From Aequorivita xiaoshiensis (GTDB taxonomy: Bacteria > Bacteroidota > Bacteroidia > Flavobacteriales > Flavobacteriaceae): DNA of 64,000 nucleotides. Position numbers and translations under genes: made by a program. Of the stretch, positions 38,632 to 47,467 are shown piece by piece; the first letter of the stretch is position 1; every line of letters starts with the position of its first letter. The stretch lies in the NCBI RefSeq assembly GCF_022008395.1, contig NZ_JAIRBB010000002.1, positions 1 through 64,000 of the forward strand, written 5' to 3'. The notes under the pieces are model-generated. The model saw only the letters and a program-made list of their open reading frames with translations. It was not told the origin of the DNA and searched no databases.

Positions 38632-39942
38632 TTACTCCTCAGAATTTTTCAATAATTTTTGATCAATATTTTTACTTGTAATTGCCCCGAGCTTTTTTAA
38701 CTTTTCAACTCTTCTCACTAAATTTCCTTTCCCTTCAAGTTTTACCAAGGCATTGTCAAAAGAGCCTTGAACGGTACCTAGTTGTCTCTTTATCTTGTTT
38801 AGCTCATCTAGTAAACTCACAAACGAATCATAAAGTCTACCAGCTTCTGTTGCTATTTCTAGGGTATTTTTCTTCTGGTTGTCGTTCTCCCATAAGTTTT
38901 CTACCAAGCGTAAGGCTGCTAAAAGCGTGGAAGGTGTAACAATCATAACTTTTCGTTTAAAAGCTTCTTGGTATAAATTTTTTTGATTGGCAACTGCAAT
39001 TGCAAATGCTGGTTCAATAGGAACAAACATAAATATGGTATCTGGGCTATCATTAATAGCGTGATAATATTTTTTCTCGCTTAGAGTAAGGATGTGTTTT
39101 TTAATGGAATCAATATGTTTCTTAAGATAAACAGGCTTGATCTTTTCATCTTCCTCTGAAACGTATCTTTCAAAATCGGTAAGGGAAACTTTACTGTCGA
39201 TTATCATTTTCTTACCATCGGGAAGATGAATAATTACATCGGTTTGTAATCTCCCGCCATCAGGATTATCATGACTATCTTGAATTGTATATTCGCGGCC
39301 TTTCTCTAACCCCGACTCTTCTAAAACCCTGGATAAAATCATTTCACCCCAATTCCCCTGAATCTTCGAATCGCCTTTTAATGCCTTAGTAAGATTATCG
39401 GCTTCTTGACTAATTTTAATGTTTTGCTCATTTAGTATTTGAAGTTGTTTCCCTAATTCTGCATGTGTTTTTACGAAATCGATATTGTTTTTCCCGACTT
39501 TCTCTTCAAACTCCTTAATTTTTTGATTTAATGGCTTGAGTATTCCTTCAATATTCTCTTTGTTGGTTTCAGTGAATTTTTCGGTTTTATCAATCAAAAT
39601 TTTATCGGCTAAAACTGAAAATTTTGCTTCAAAGTCCTTCTCGAAATTTTTAAAACGTTCCTTCTCCTTATTTAATTCGGCATAGAGTGAATCATACTCA
39701 GCACTTTGACGAGATAGCTGAATATTCAGCTGTTCTTTTTCTTTTTGTAAGTTTTCTTTATCAGAAGTAAGCTTATTAAATCTTTCATTTAATTGATCTT
39801 CCAACTTCTTAGAATTAAGCAGTCTTTCTTCAAATTTACTAGTTTCAACTTTGTTTTTTAAGCGAGCAAAATAACCACCAATTAATGCTCCAATAAACAG
39901 GCAAGCTACTGCAATAAGTAAGAATACAAGGGTTTCGTTCAA
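38632..39942 (-). CDS. rmuC: DNA recombination protein RmuC
   Basis: RmuC limits inversions at short repeats, and a nuclease-like fold has been proposed for it. The 436-residue protein has an N-terminal TM helix (about 3-25), a long coiled coil (about 30-180) and the RmuC domain: WGEMILSRVLEESGLEKGRE, GGRLQTDVIIHLPDGKKMII, DSKVSLTDFERYV and FMFVPIEPAFAIAV. The DVIIHLP...IDSK stretch matches the PD-(D/E)xK-like core. It stands alone between two unrelated units. Confidence 0.94.
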   Translation of the reverse strand: MNETLVFLLIAVACLFIGALIGGYFARLKNKVETSKFEERLLNSKKLEDQLNERFNKLTSDKENLQKEKEQLNIQLSRQSAEYDSLYAELNKEKERFKNFEKDFEAKFSVLADKILIDKTEKFTETNKENIEGILKPLNQKIKEFEEKVGKNNIDFVKTHAELGKQLQILNEQNIKISQEADNLTKALKGDSKIQGNWGEMILSRVLEESGLEKGREYTIQDSHDNPDGGRLQTDVIIHLPDGKKMIIDSKVSLTDFERYVSEEDEKIKPVYLKKHIDSIKKHILTLSEKKYYHAINDSPDTIFMFVPIEPAFAIAVANQKNLYQEAFKRKVMIVTPSTLLAALRLVENLWENDNQKKNTLEIATEAGRLYDSFVSLLDELNKIKRQLGTVQGSFDNALVKLEGKGNLVRRVEKLKKLGAITSKNIDQKLLKNSEE

Positions 39943-40039
39943 TTTTGTAGAATTAAGTTATGTTGTAAAGGAAGTTTCAGTTTTTTTTGATTGTGAATAA
40001 AGATAAGAAGTTAAAAGTAATCGGAAATATTAAAACTTA

Positions 40040-40834
40040 TTAACTTTTAATAATGAAACGTCCTGTTTCTCTATCAAAATCAATGGTTTCTTTTGGAAAT
40101 AAAGCATCGAATTTCCCTAACTCTATTAATTTACACGGACTTTCAAAATGGTTTTCATCATTTGCCATTACCAACATTTTATCTGTCAGCTGAATTGCCA
40201 AATCTATTTCGTGCGTAGAAAAGAATATCGTTTTTTGGGTTTCTGAAGCTAGTTTCTTTAATAATTTAAGAACATAGGCCCGATGATAAAGGTCGAGATG
40301 TGTTGTTGGTTCGTCTAGAATTATTATAGGAGTATCCTGCGCTATTGCTCGTGCTATAGCCACTCGTTGCATCTGTCCATCACTTAGTTCAAAACATTTT
40401 CGATGGGCTAGTGTAGTGGTTTCAGTTGCTTCTAAAGCGAAATTTATAGCATTTTTATCTTCTACTGTTATCGTGCCAATCCAGTTGGTGTAAGGTTGCC
40501 TTCCCAGGGATATCATTTCTAAAACTGATAAGTTTTTAGAGGCTGGGGCTTCAGTTAATACAACGCTTAATTCAGTTGCAAGTTCAAAAGAAGTATAGCT
40601 GTTAATGTATTTTTCCTTCAGAAGCACATCGCCTCTTAAAGGGGTTTGCATTCCAGTTAAAGTACGTAAAAGTGTAGATTTTCCAATGCCATTGGCACCT
40701 ACAAGCCCGACTAATTCGCCTTTTTTAATTGAAAAGTTAATGTCTTTGGCAATTACAGAATCCCTCTTTTTGTTGGAGTAGCCAACAGCAAGATTTTTAG
40801 CTTCTAAAATGATATTTTTTTCTACCGAAGCCAT
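40040..40834 (-). CDS. ABC transporter ATPase, BtuD/FecE type
   Basis: This 264-residue ATPase belongs to the cobalamin/iron-siderophore importer group. Walker A is GANGIGKST (about residue 45), the signature is LSDGQMQRVAIARAI, Walker B is IIILDEPTTHLDL and the switch is FSTHEIDLA. It overlaps the permease stop codon by one base (TAATG), so the three genes SBP, permease and ATPase form one tight operon. The neighbouring B12 riboswitch, receptor and BtuG-like gene favour cobalamin as substrate. Confidence 0.9.
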   Translation of the reverse strand: MASVEKNIILEAKNLAVGYSNKKRDSVIAKDINFSIKKGELVGLVGANGIGKSTLLRTLTGMQTPLRGDVLLKEKYINSYTSFELATELSVVLTEAPASKNLSVLEMISLGRQPYTNWIGTITVEDKNAINFALEATETTTLAHRKCFELSDGQMQRVAIARAIAQDTPIIILDEPTTHLDLYHRAYVLKLLKKLASETQKTIFFSTHEIDLAIQLTDKMLVMANDENHFESPCKLIELGKFDALFPKETIDFDRETGRFIIKS

Positions 40835-41865
40835 TAAAAAAATAGTTTTCGTTTACGTACTAAAAGCCAAATTACCACCGGAGCGCCTATTAATGAGGTT
40901 ATTGCATTAATTGGTAAAGTGAACTCGCTGAAGGGTAATTGAGCAATAGTGTCGCAGATTAGCATTAACAAACTCCCACAAAGTAAAACAGCCGGAAGTA
41001 AAATTAGGTGATTTGAAGTTTTGTAAAACTGTCGCACCAAATGCGGTACTGCTAAACCAACAAAGGCAATCGGACCAACAAATGCCGTAATTCCTCCTGC
41101 CAAAATACTTGTTGCTAATATGATTATAAAGGTTGTTTTTTTTATGTGAATTCCCATACTTTTCGCATAGTTTTCACCTAATAATAGCGCGTTTAAAGAC
41201 TTACTGCTTATGATGCTTAAGATTAGCCCAGCGAAAAAACAAAGGCTTAATATAGTAACACCTTGCCAAGATTGATTTCCTAAGCTGCCAAACGACCAAA
41301 AGATATACTGCTGTAATTGTTCTGCATTACTAAAATATGAGAGTACCGAAACTACCGCTGTAGTAACACTCCCAAACATAAGTCCGATAATTAAAATAGC
41401 CATAGTATCCTTTATTTTGAATGTTACAGCTAACACTGCCAACAACACTAAAAAGCTACCTAAAGCAGAAGCGATAACTAAGCTCCATTGGCTTAGTAAC
41501 ATTGTTCCAAAAAAGCCTCCAAATGCACTTGCGCCTAAAATTAAAATAGCAACTCCTAAGCTTGCTCCACTGCTTAAACCTAAAACAAATGGACCTGCTA
41601 GAGGATTTCTAAATAAGGTTTGCATCAACAATCCCGAAATTGCTAATCCGCCTCCTGCTAGCATTGCTGTAATTGCTTTTGGGAGTCGATAATCAATTAA
41701 TATATATTCCCAAGTAGTTTTTGTTGAGCCATTTCCAACGAATACTGAAATGATTTCTTTAAGTGGAATTGAAACAGAACCCATACTCAAATTAACCAAA
41801 AATGCAGCGAGCAGTATGAGTAGAAGTACCAAAAAATGAATTCGATATGATGGCGAAGTCTGCAT
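40834..41865 (-). CDS. FecCD/BtuC-type ABC permease
   Basis: This 343-residue FecCD-family permease has about ten TM helices. Landmarks are IDYRLPKAITAMLAGGGLAI, NPLAGPFVLGLSSGASLG and GPIAFVGLAVPHLVRQFYKTSNHLILLPA, which contains the coupling helix region. The overall signature is shared by BtuC and siderophore permeases, so substrate is inferred from context (B12 locus). It overlaps the genes on both sides by one base. Confidence 0.92.
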   Translation of the reverse strand: MQTSPSYRIHFLVLLLILLAAFLVNLSMGSVSIPLKEIISVFVGNGSTKTTWEYILIDYRLPKAITAMLAGGGLAISGLLMQTLFRNPLAGPFVLGLSSGASLGVAILILGASAFGGFFGTMLLSQWSLVIASALGSFLVLLAVLAVTFKIKDTMAILIIGLMFGSVTTAVVSVLSYFSNAEQLQQYIFWSFGSLGNQSWQGVTILSLCFFAGLILSIISSKSLNALLLGENYAKSMGIHIKKTTFIIILATSILAGGITAFVGPIAFVGLAVPHLVRQFYKTSNHLILLPAVLLCGSLLMLICDTIAQLPFSEFTLPINAITSLIGAPVVIWLLVRKRKLFF

Positions 41866-43013
41866 TAATTTAGTTTATCGAAAAAATGAAATTTATGATT
41901 TGGCAACATTTCAGGATGTAGAATTTTAATCAAATCCTTTAGCACTAAGTCTGGTCTATTTGGAGCTAATTCGTAATAAATTACACCTCCCTTTTCACCT
42001 TTTTTCATACTATAGGAATATACTTCCCCAGTTTTATAGGCTTTGAATTGGGCGTAAGCTTTACTGCCTTCTTTTAACTCTTCTAGAGAATTAAACTGCG
42101 CTGGACCAATCCAAAAATCTGCTTCAATACCTCTGTCTAACACCGATTCTAAACTTAAAGAAAGGCTTCCAGTTCCTTCAGAATCTCTCCAGAGGTAATC
42201 TCCGTTAGCATCTTGTATAAACTGTGCTCCCCAACTATTTCCCTGTGGCATATACCAAACATCTTTGTACATAGCACCACTAATTACGGTGGGCTTGTTT
42301 TTGGCTTCAGAAGCTAAATTCTTAGCTGAGATATATTCCGATTCAATTTTATTGAAAATGCTGTCGGCTTCTTTTTCTTTGTTGTAAAGTGCTCCAAAAA
42401 ACTTTATCCATTCAGCTTTTCCTAAAGGAGAAACCTCTGTCCAATCTGAATTATAAAGAACAGGAATTCTTGCATTTTGTATTGTTGAAAACGCAGAATT
42501 ATTACCATCAACGGCAAAACCAATAACAGCATCGGGGGAAAGATCGATAAGAATTTCAGTGTTTATGTCTTCGTTTTTACCCAACTCCTTAATTTCATTG
42601 TTTGAAATTCGTTTTCTAGTCTCTTCAGAAGAAATATAATTTAAATTAGGAAAACCGATTAGAGAATTTGTTTCTCCTAACATTTCTAAGGAAGGAATGT
42701 GAGTAGTAGAAGTTACAACTATTTGCTTTATAGGAATTTCAACCACTGCATCATAGTTTTCTTGATTTGGAAGGGTGGCATTTCTTTCAACTAAAGCATA
42801 GGTGAAAGTTTTATCTGTTCCTGGCCAAGGATTTTTTAAAGTGATTGTCTTATAACCTTCGAATGCTTTAATTTCAAAGCCCTTAGCATATTTTACTTCC
42901 AGTTTTTTGCCTTCAACTGAAACACTTTCTATAGATTCTTTAGTTTCATTTTTACAAGAGATAAATACTAAAGTGAAAAAGAATAAAACAATAAGATTTT
43001 TAAAACTTGGCAT
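41865..43013 (-). CDS. Substrate-binding lipoprotein, BtuF-like
   Basis: This 382-residue lipoprotein has a lipobox near residue 20 (TLVFISC) and a class III periplasmic-binding fold: the first lobe contains IVVTSTTHIPSLEMLGETNSLIGF, and the linker helix and second lobe follow. DLSPDAVIGF and ADFWIGPAQFNSLEEL are typical of the BtuF/FhuD family. It leads the operon, transcribed divergently from the riboswitch-controlled receptor. Cobalamin is the likely ligand by context, but a ferric chelate cannot be excluded. Confidence 0.85.
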   Translation of the reverse strand: MPSFKNLIVLFFFTLVFISCKNETKESIESVSVEGKKLEVKYAKGFEIKAFEGYKTITLKNPWPGTDKTFTYALVERNATLPNQENYDAVVEIPIKQIVVTSTTHIPSLEMLGETNSLIGFPNLNYISSEETRKRISNNEIKELGKNEDINTEILIDLSPDAVIGFAVDGNNSAFSTIQNARIPVLYNSDWTEVSPLGKAEWIKFFGALYNKEKEADSIFNKIESEYISAKNLASEAKNKPTVISGAMYKDVWYMPQGNSWGAQFIQDANGDYLWRDSEGTGSLSLSLESVLDRGIEADFWIGPAQFNSLEELKEGSKAYAQFKAYKTGEVYSYSMKKGEKGGVIYYELAPNRPDLVLKDLIKILHPEMLPNHKFHFFDKLN

Positions 43014-43156
43014 TATTGGCTATTTAAAGTTTTCGAGATGCGCAAAGGTATCATAAAGTTGTAGAAAGAATCAATAGCTTATTTTTTAAAATAGTATTCA
43101 AAAATACCAATCTTTAATCTTTACAGTAATTTCTTTTCATCGCTGAAATTAACGAC

Positions 43157-43164
43157 TATCTTTG
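43157..43164 (+). promoter_or_regulatory. -7 element of the riboswitch transcript
   Basis: TATCTTTG, a perfect TAnnTTTG element, lies a few bases before the riboswitch aptamer. The -33 box is weak (no TTG at the usual spacing). Confidence 0.6.
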
Positions 43165-43171
43165 CATCGAA

Positions 43172-43405
43172 TTTTGGTGAGCATATTTAAAAGTGCTCTT
43201 AAAAGGGAAATAGGTAAACGATTTTAATGCTTTTTACTCGAATGTTTAATTCGGCATTATAAAGATAACAATAATCCTATGCTGTTCCCGCAACTGTGAG
43301 TCGGCCTTAATACAATTTAAGGCGTGCATACTTCAAAACCACTGTCTTGATAATTTTTAGGATGGGAAGGTAGCACAAAAGACAAGCCAGGAGACCTGCC
43401 AGATT
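43172..43405 (+). promoter_or_regulatory. Cobalamin (B12) riboswitch
   Basis: The aptamer carries the family's conserved blocks in order: AAAAGGGAAATAGGT (43200s), GCTGTTCCCGCAACTGTGAG (about 43280), and the closing GCCAGGAGACCTGCC (43386-43400). Length of about 230 bases is normal. It lies 43 bases before the BtuB-like receptor start on the same strand, so adenosylcobalamin binding should repress the receptor and the BtuG-like gene when B12 is plentiful. Confidence 0.95.
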
Positions 43406-43447
43406 CATAACATAAAAACATCAAACTTTCGGGATAAAGGTTGAATT

Positions 43448-45280
43448 ATGAAAAATTTACATTACCATTTTATTTTGGCTATTTTTTTGTGCTCAACTTC
43501 AGTTGTGGCACAATTAGATTCTATTCAGCAGTTACCTGAAGTATTGCTTACCGACTCAAAACTTGTACACTTTTCTAAAGGATTCAAGGTAGAGAAGGTA
43601 AATGATTCAATTGTTGAACGAAACGCTACGTCGTTAACTGAAACTCTAACCTATAATTCTTTAATCTATTTTAAAGAAAATGGATTTGGGATGGTTTCAT
43701 CTCCTTCCTTTAGAGGCACGAATGCATCACAAACAGCTGTAATTTGGAATGGAATTAATATAAATTCAATTTTTACAGGTCAAACTGATTTTAATGTGAT
43801 TTCTCCTTTAAACTACGATAATATATCAATCCGAAGTGGTGGTGGTGGAGTTCAATATGGAAGTGGAGCAGTAGGTGGTAGTATTCATCTAAACAATACT
43901 TATACTTTTAAAAAAACAAATAAAACCAATGTAGGAATGCGCTACGGAAGCTTTTCTACGATAGCTGCAAATGCAAATACCACACAAACTTGGGATAATC
44001 ATTATCTAAATGTAGGTGTAGATTTTTTACGTTCAGAAAATGATTATGATTATGTAGGAAAGGGTAAAATAAATAAACATGGACAGTTTTTACGTTTTTC
44101 TGCCAAAGTAAATGAAGCTCGACGTATAAGAAATGGTGTTGTTACTTGGAATTCGAAGTACGTATATAGCGATAGAAATTTTTCAGGTAGTTTAAATACC
44201 ATTGGAAAGGATGCTTATAAAGATATTGCTACGAGAAACTTATGGCAGTTACAAAAACAAATAGGAATATTTAAAACAAAAGCTAGTTTCGCACACCTGT
44301 ACGAACAGTTTAGGTATATTCCAGATAGTGAAAAATCAAATTACGACCAAGGACAAGCAAACAGCTTTATTGGTGGATTGCAAACAGAGGTTTTATTTAA
44401 AAATAAAATTCGTTTAAACGGAAAAGCTGAATACACTTTGATAAATGGAAATGGTGATAATGTTGGCGATAATTCTCGTAGAACTTTGGCTGCAGTTTTA
44501 TTGCTAAATCATAAAGTTTCGGATGATTTTAATTATGGAGTAAACATTAGAAAAGAGTTTCTAAATGATTATGACAACCCCATTCTGTATTCAGCAGATG
44601 CAAAATTGAAGGTTTCCGACTTTTATTCACTTCGAATTAATGGTTCTAAAAACTACAGAATCCCAACCTTTAACGACCTTTATTGGTATGCTGGTGGAAA
44701 TATTGATTTAAAACCAGAAACCTCGTATCAGGTAGCGTTTGGACAACAGTTTTCCACTGGAAATTTAAAGACTGATGTTGCTGTTTACTATATTACCTCT
44801 GAAGATTTGATTAAATGGGTTCCTAAAAACGGAGGTATTTGGGAACCTGAAAATATAAGTGAAACTAGAAATTTTGGAGCTGAAGTTACTTTTGATTATA
44901 CTGTGGATATAGGCAAATCACAGATTTTAAATTTAAATGCCAACTATTCCTATACTAAGGCTGAAGATTTAAAAAAAGAGAAACAACTAATTTATGTACC
45001 TTTTCACAAAGCAACTGGATCGATATCATATAGCTATAAGAAGCTTTCAATTTATCTACAAGGATTGTTTAATGGGGAAGCTTACACAACTACCGATAAC
45101 AGTGATGTTGTAGATGCTTATTCTTTATTGAATCTGGGTGTAGATTACACATTTCCTGTCAATCCGAATATAAAACTAGGCGGTCGAGTAAAAAATGTTT
45201 TCAACAAATATTATGAAAATGTAGCGTATAGACCAATGCCTTCACGAAGTGTCGAAATATTTTTAAACTTTAATATATAA
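43448..45280 (+). CDS. btuB: TonB-dependent cobalamin receptor, BtuB-like
   Basis: This 610-residue outer-membrane receptor has a signal peptide ending VVA-QL, a plug domain (about 48-150) with SPSFRGTNASQTAVIWNGI and SGGGGVQYGSGAVGGSIHL, and a 22-strand type barrel ending SVEIFLNFNI. The length is that of BtuB, and there is no CarboxypepD N-domain. The cobalamin riboswitch 43 bases upstream and the BtuG-like gene 4 bases downstream make B12 the likely ligand. Confidence 0.9.
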   Translation: MKNLHYHFILAIFLCSTSVVAQLDSIQQLPEVLLTDSKLVHFSKGFKVEKVNDSIVERNATSLTETLTYNSLIYFKENGFGMVSSPSFRGTNASQTAVIWNGININSIFTGQTDFNVISPLNYDNISIRSGGGGVQYGSGAVGGSIHLNNTYTFKKTNKTNVGMRYGSFSTIAANANTTQTWDNHYLNVGVDFLRSENDYDYVGKGKINKHGQFLRFSAKVNEARRIRNGVVTWNSKYVYSDRNFSGSLNTIGKDAYKDIATRNLWQLQKQIGIFKTKASFAHLYEQFRYIPDSEKSNYDQGQANSFIGGLQTEVLFKNKIRLNGKAEYTLINGNGDNVGDNSRRTLAAVLLLNHKVSDDFNYGVNIRKEFLNDYDNPILYSADAKLKVSDFYSLRINGSKNYRIPTFNDLYWYAGGNIDLKPETSYQVAFGQQFSTGNLKTDVAVYYITSEDLIKWVPKNGGIWEPENISETRNFGAEVTFDYTVDIGKSQILNLNANYSYTKAEDLKKEKQLIYVPFHKATGSISYSYKKLSIYLQGLFNGEAYTTTDNSDVVDAYSLLNLGVDYTFPVNPNIKLGGRVKNVFNKYYENVAYRPMPSRSVEIFLNFNI

Positions 45281-45284
45281 CTAA

Positions 45285-46340
45285 ATGAAAACAATAAAAA
45301 GATCACTCTTAATTGCTTTATCAACATTATTTTTTGTCGCTTGTAGCAGTGATGATGACAATCAGCCAGTTTACGAACCTGCTGCATATGAGAATGGGGT
45401 TCTAGTTACTAATGAAGGTCCGTTTATGAACGGAAGCGGATCAATAACTTATATATCTAATGACTATGCAACTGTTTCTCAAAATATTTACAGAACTGTA
45501 AATGGTACAGAACTTGGAAATATTGTACAGTCTATGGGTTTTAATAACGAAAACGCTTACATAGTAGTAAATAATTCGAATAAAATTATGGTAGCCAACC
45601 GTTATAGTTTTGAAGCTATAGACTCTATTACAACAGGACTTGTTAATCCAAGATTTTTTGAAAGTATGGACGGGAATAAGGGGTACGTTACAAATTGGGG
45701 GGATCCAAACGACAACTCTGATGATTATGTAGCTGTTGTTGACTTGAGAACTAACGAAATTTCTGCAAATATTTCAGTAGGATTTGGACCAGAAAAAATG
45801 ATTTCTCATAACAATAAAGTATATGTAGCTCACCAAGGAGGTTATGGACAAAATAATTTAATTTCTGTAATTTCTGGAACATCTGTAGAGAGTACTATTA
45901 CTGTAGGTGATGTTCCAAATTCGATGGTAGTTAAAGACAATAATCTTTATGTACTTTGTGGAGGAATGCCTAGTTATGCGGGAACTGAAACTGCAGGTTC
46001 GTTAGTGAAAATAGACCTGTCATCGGGTCAGGTTTCAGAAACTTTTGCTTTTGAAACTATACAACACCCAAGTAACTTAACAATTGATGGTGATAACTTA
46101 TTATACAGCTTAGATGGCAAAGTTTACAAAGTAAATACTTCATCAATAACATTACCAGGAACAGAAATTATTGAAGGATACTTTTATGCACTACAAGCCA
46201 ATGATGGTAAGCTTTACGCTTCAGACGCGGGTGATTTTGCTAGTAAAGGTTCTTTATATATTTATGACCTTTCTACAAATCAACAAATACAAGATTTTCA
46301 AACAGGAATAGTTCCTGGCGGAATTTATTTCAACAATTAA
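45285..46340 (+). CDS. BtuG-like surface beta-propeller lipoprotein
   Basis: This 351-residue lipoprotein has Cys20 in FVACSSDDD, where the acidic stretch after the Cys matches the surface-export signal known for Bacteroidota lipoproteins. The body is a YncE/DUF5074-type beta-propeller, with repeated blades such as NKIMVANRYSFEAIDSITTG, VAVVDLRTNEISANISVGFG and NLISVISGTSVESTITVGDV. BtuG of Bacteroides is a surface beta-propeller that captures cobalamin and passes it to BtuB. Position right behind BtuB under a B12 riboswitch makes this gene a strong BtuG candidate. Confidence 0.87.
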   Translation: MKTIKRSLLIALSTLFFVACSSDDDNQPVYEPAAYENGVLVTNEGPFMNGSGSITYISNDYATVSQNIYRTVNGTELGNIVQSMGFNNENAYIVVNNSNKIMVANRYSFEAIDSITTGLVNPRFFESMDGNKGYVTNWGDPNDNSDDYVAVVDLRTNEISANISVGFGPEKMISHNNKVYVAHQGGYGQNNLISVISGTSVESTITVGDVPNSMVVKDNNLYVLCGGMPSYAGTETAGSLVKIDLSSGQVSETFAFETIQHPSNLTIDGDNLLYSLDGKVYKVNTSSITLPGTEIIEGYFYALQANDGKLYASDAGDFASKGSLYIYDLSTNQQIQDFQTGIVPGGIYFNN

Positions 46341-46356
46341 TTGTTTTTATATAGCC

Positions 46357-46392
46357 AAAAAGTCCATTTGATTAGTTTCAAATGGACTTTTT
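46357..46392 (+). terminator. Terminator after the BtuG-like gene
   Basis: AAAAAGTCCATTTGA, loop TTAGTT, TCAAATGGACTTTTT is a perfect 15-bp stem with flanking A and T runs, so it can also serve oxyR from the other side. Confidence 0.9.
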
Positions 46393-46411
46393 AGTTTAAA
46401 AGTGTTTGATA

Positions 46412-47350
46412 TTATTTCTTTAAAGGACTAATTATCTTAACATCTTGAAATGCTATCGCACCACGAATTATACCTGAAATAACGTCGTATAGAACATTAG
46501 TGATTTGCATTTTAAGTTCACTTTTACTGTAAATTAAACTTACCTCACGAGCAGGAGATGGTTCTTTAAAGTATTTTAAATTTTTGGTTTGATTAGGGGA
46601 AACGTCTAATGTGTGAAGATAGGGTACAAGGGTCATTCCTAAACCTTCGTCAGCAAGTTTTACAAGCGTTTCAAAACTACCACTTTCAAGTTGGAATTTT
46701 TCGAAGCTACCATTTTTGGAAGCTTTACACAGGTTAATAATACCATCTCTGAAACAATGACCATCTTCTAATAACAATACATCTTCAATGTCTAAATCTT
46801 TCGCTTCTATAGTATCCTTAGGTGCTAATCGGTGATTTTCTGGGATGTAGGCTACAAACGGCTCGTAATAAATAGGGCGTTCTTTGATTCTTTCCTGTTT
46901 TAAAGGAGTTGCAGCAATAGCCGCATCCAAATATCCATCATTAATTTTAGTGATTATTTCATCTGTATTTAACTCCTCGATTTTTAATTGAACCTTAGGA
47001 TAACGAGTTGAAAATGTTTTTAAAAACATTGGCAACAAGGTTGGCATAACAGTAGGAATAATACCAAGCTTGTAAGAACCACCAATAAAACCCTTTTCCT
47101 GATCTACAACATCCTGCATGCGCTCAGATTCATTAACGATATTTCGGGCTTGTTCTACTATTCTTTGACCTACAGTGGTAAGCTCAATCGGCTTTTTTGT
47201 ACGATCAAAAATTTGAATTTCAAGTTCCTCCTCCAATTTTTGGATCTGCATACTAAGCGTAGGCTGAGTAACAAAGGTTTTTTCGGCGGCCTTTGTAAAA
47301 TTTTGGCTCTCTGCTACAGCCAAGACATATTTTAATTGAGTAATTGTCAT
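46412..47350 (-). CDS. oxyR: LysR-family peroxide sensor OxyR
   Basis: OxyR is a transcription factor that activates antioxidant genes on oxidation by hydrogen peroxide. The 312-residue protein has an N-terminal winged helix-turn-helix (about 1-62: FTKAAEKTFVTQPTLSMQIQ) and an effector domain containing GHCFRDGIINLC, with Cys199 and Cys208. These are the same positions and spacing as the redox pair of E. coli OxyR. No peroxidase or catalase gene adjoins it in this window. Confidence 0.95.
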   Translation of the reverse strand: MTITQLKYVLAVAESQNFTKAAEKTFVTQPTLSMQIQKLEEELEIQIFDRTKKPIELTTVGQRIVEQARNIVNESERMQDVVDQEKGFIGGSYKLGIIPTVMPTLLPMFLKTFSTRYPKVQLKIEELNTDEIITKINDGYLDAAIAATPLKQERIKERPIYYEPFVAYIPENHRLAPKDTIEAKDLDIEDVLLLEDGHCFRDGIINLCKASKNGSFEKFQLESGSFETLVKLADEGLGMTLVPYLHTLDVSPNQTKNLKYFKEPSPAREVSLIYSKSELKMQITNVLYDVISGIIRGAIAFQDVKIISPLKK

Positions 47351-47467
47351 CGTAAACTTTATTTATACAAATATATATCTATTATCAAATATTTCTATTT
47401 CCACCTTGAGATAAAAGCAGGCTTAGTTATAATGAAGTGAATAAATATTCAAAATAGAAATTAATAA

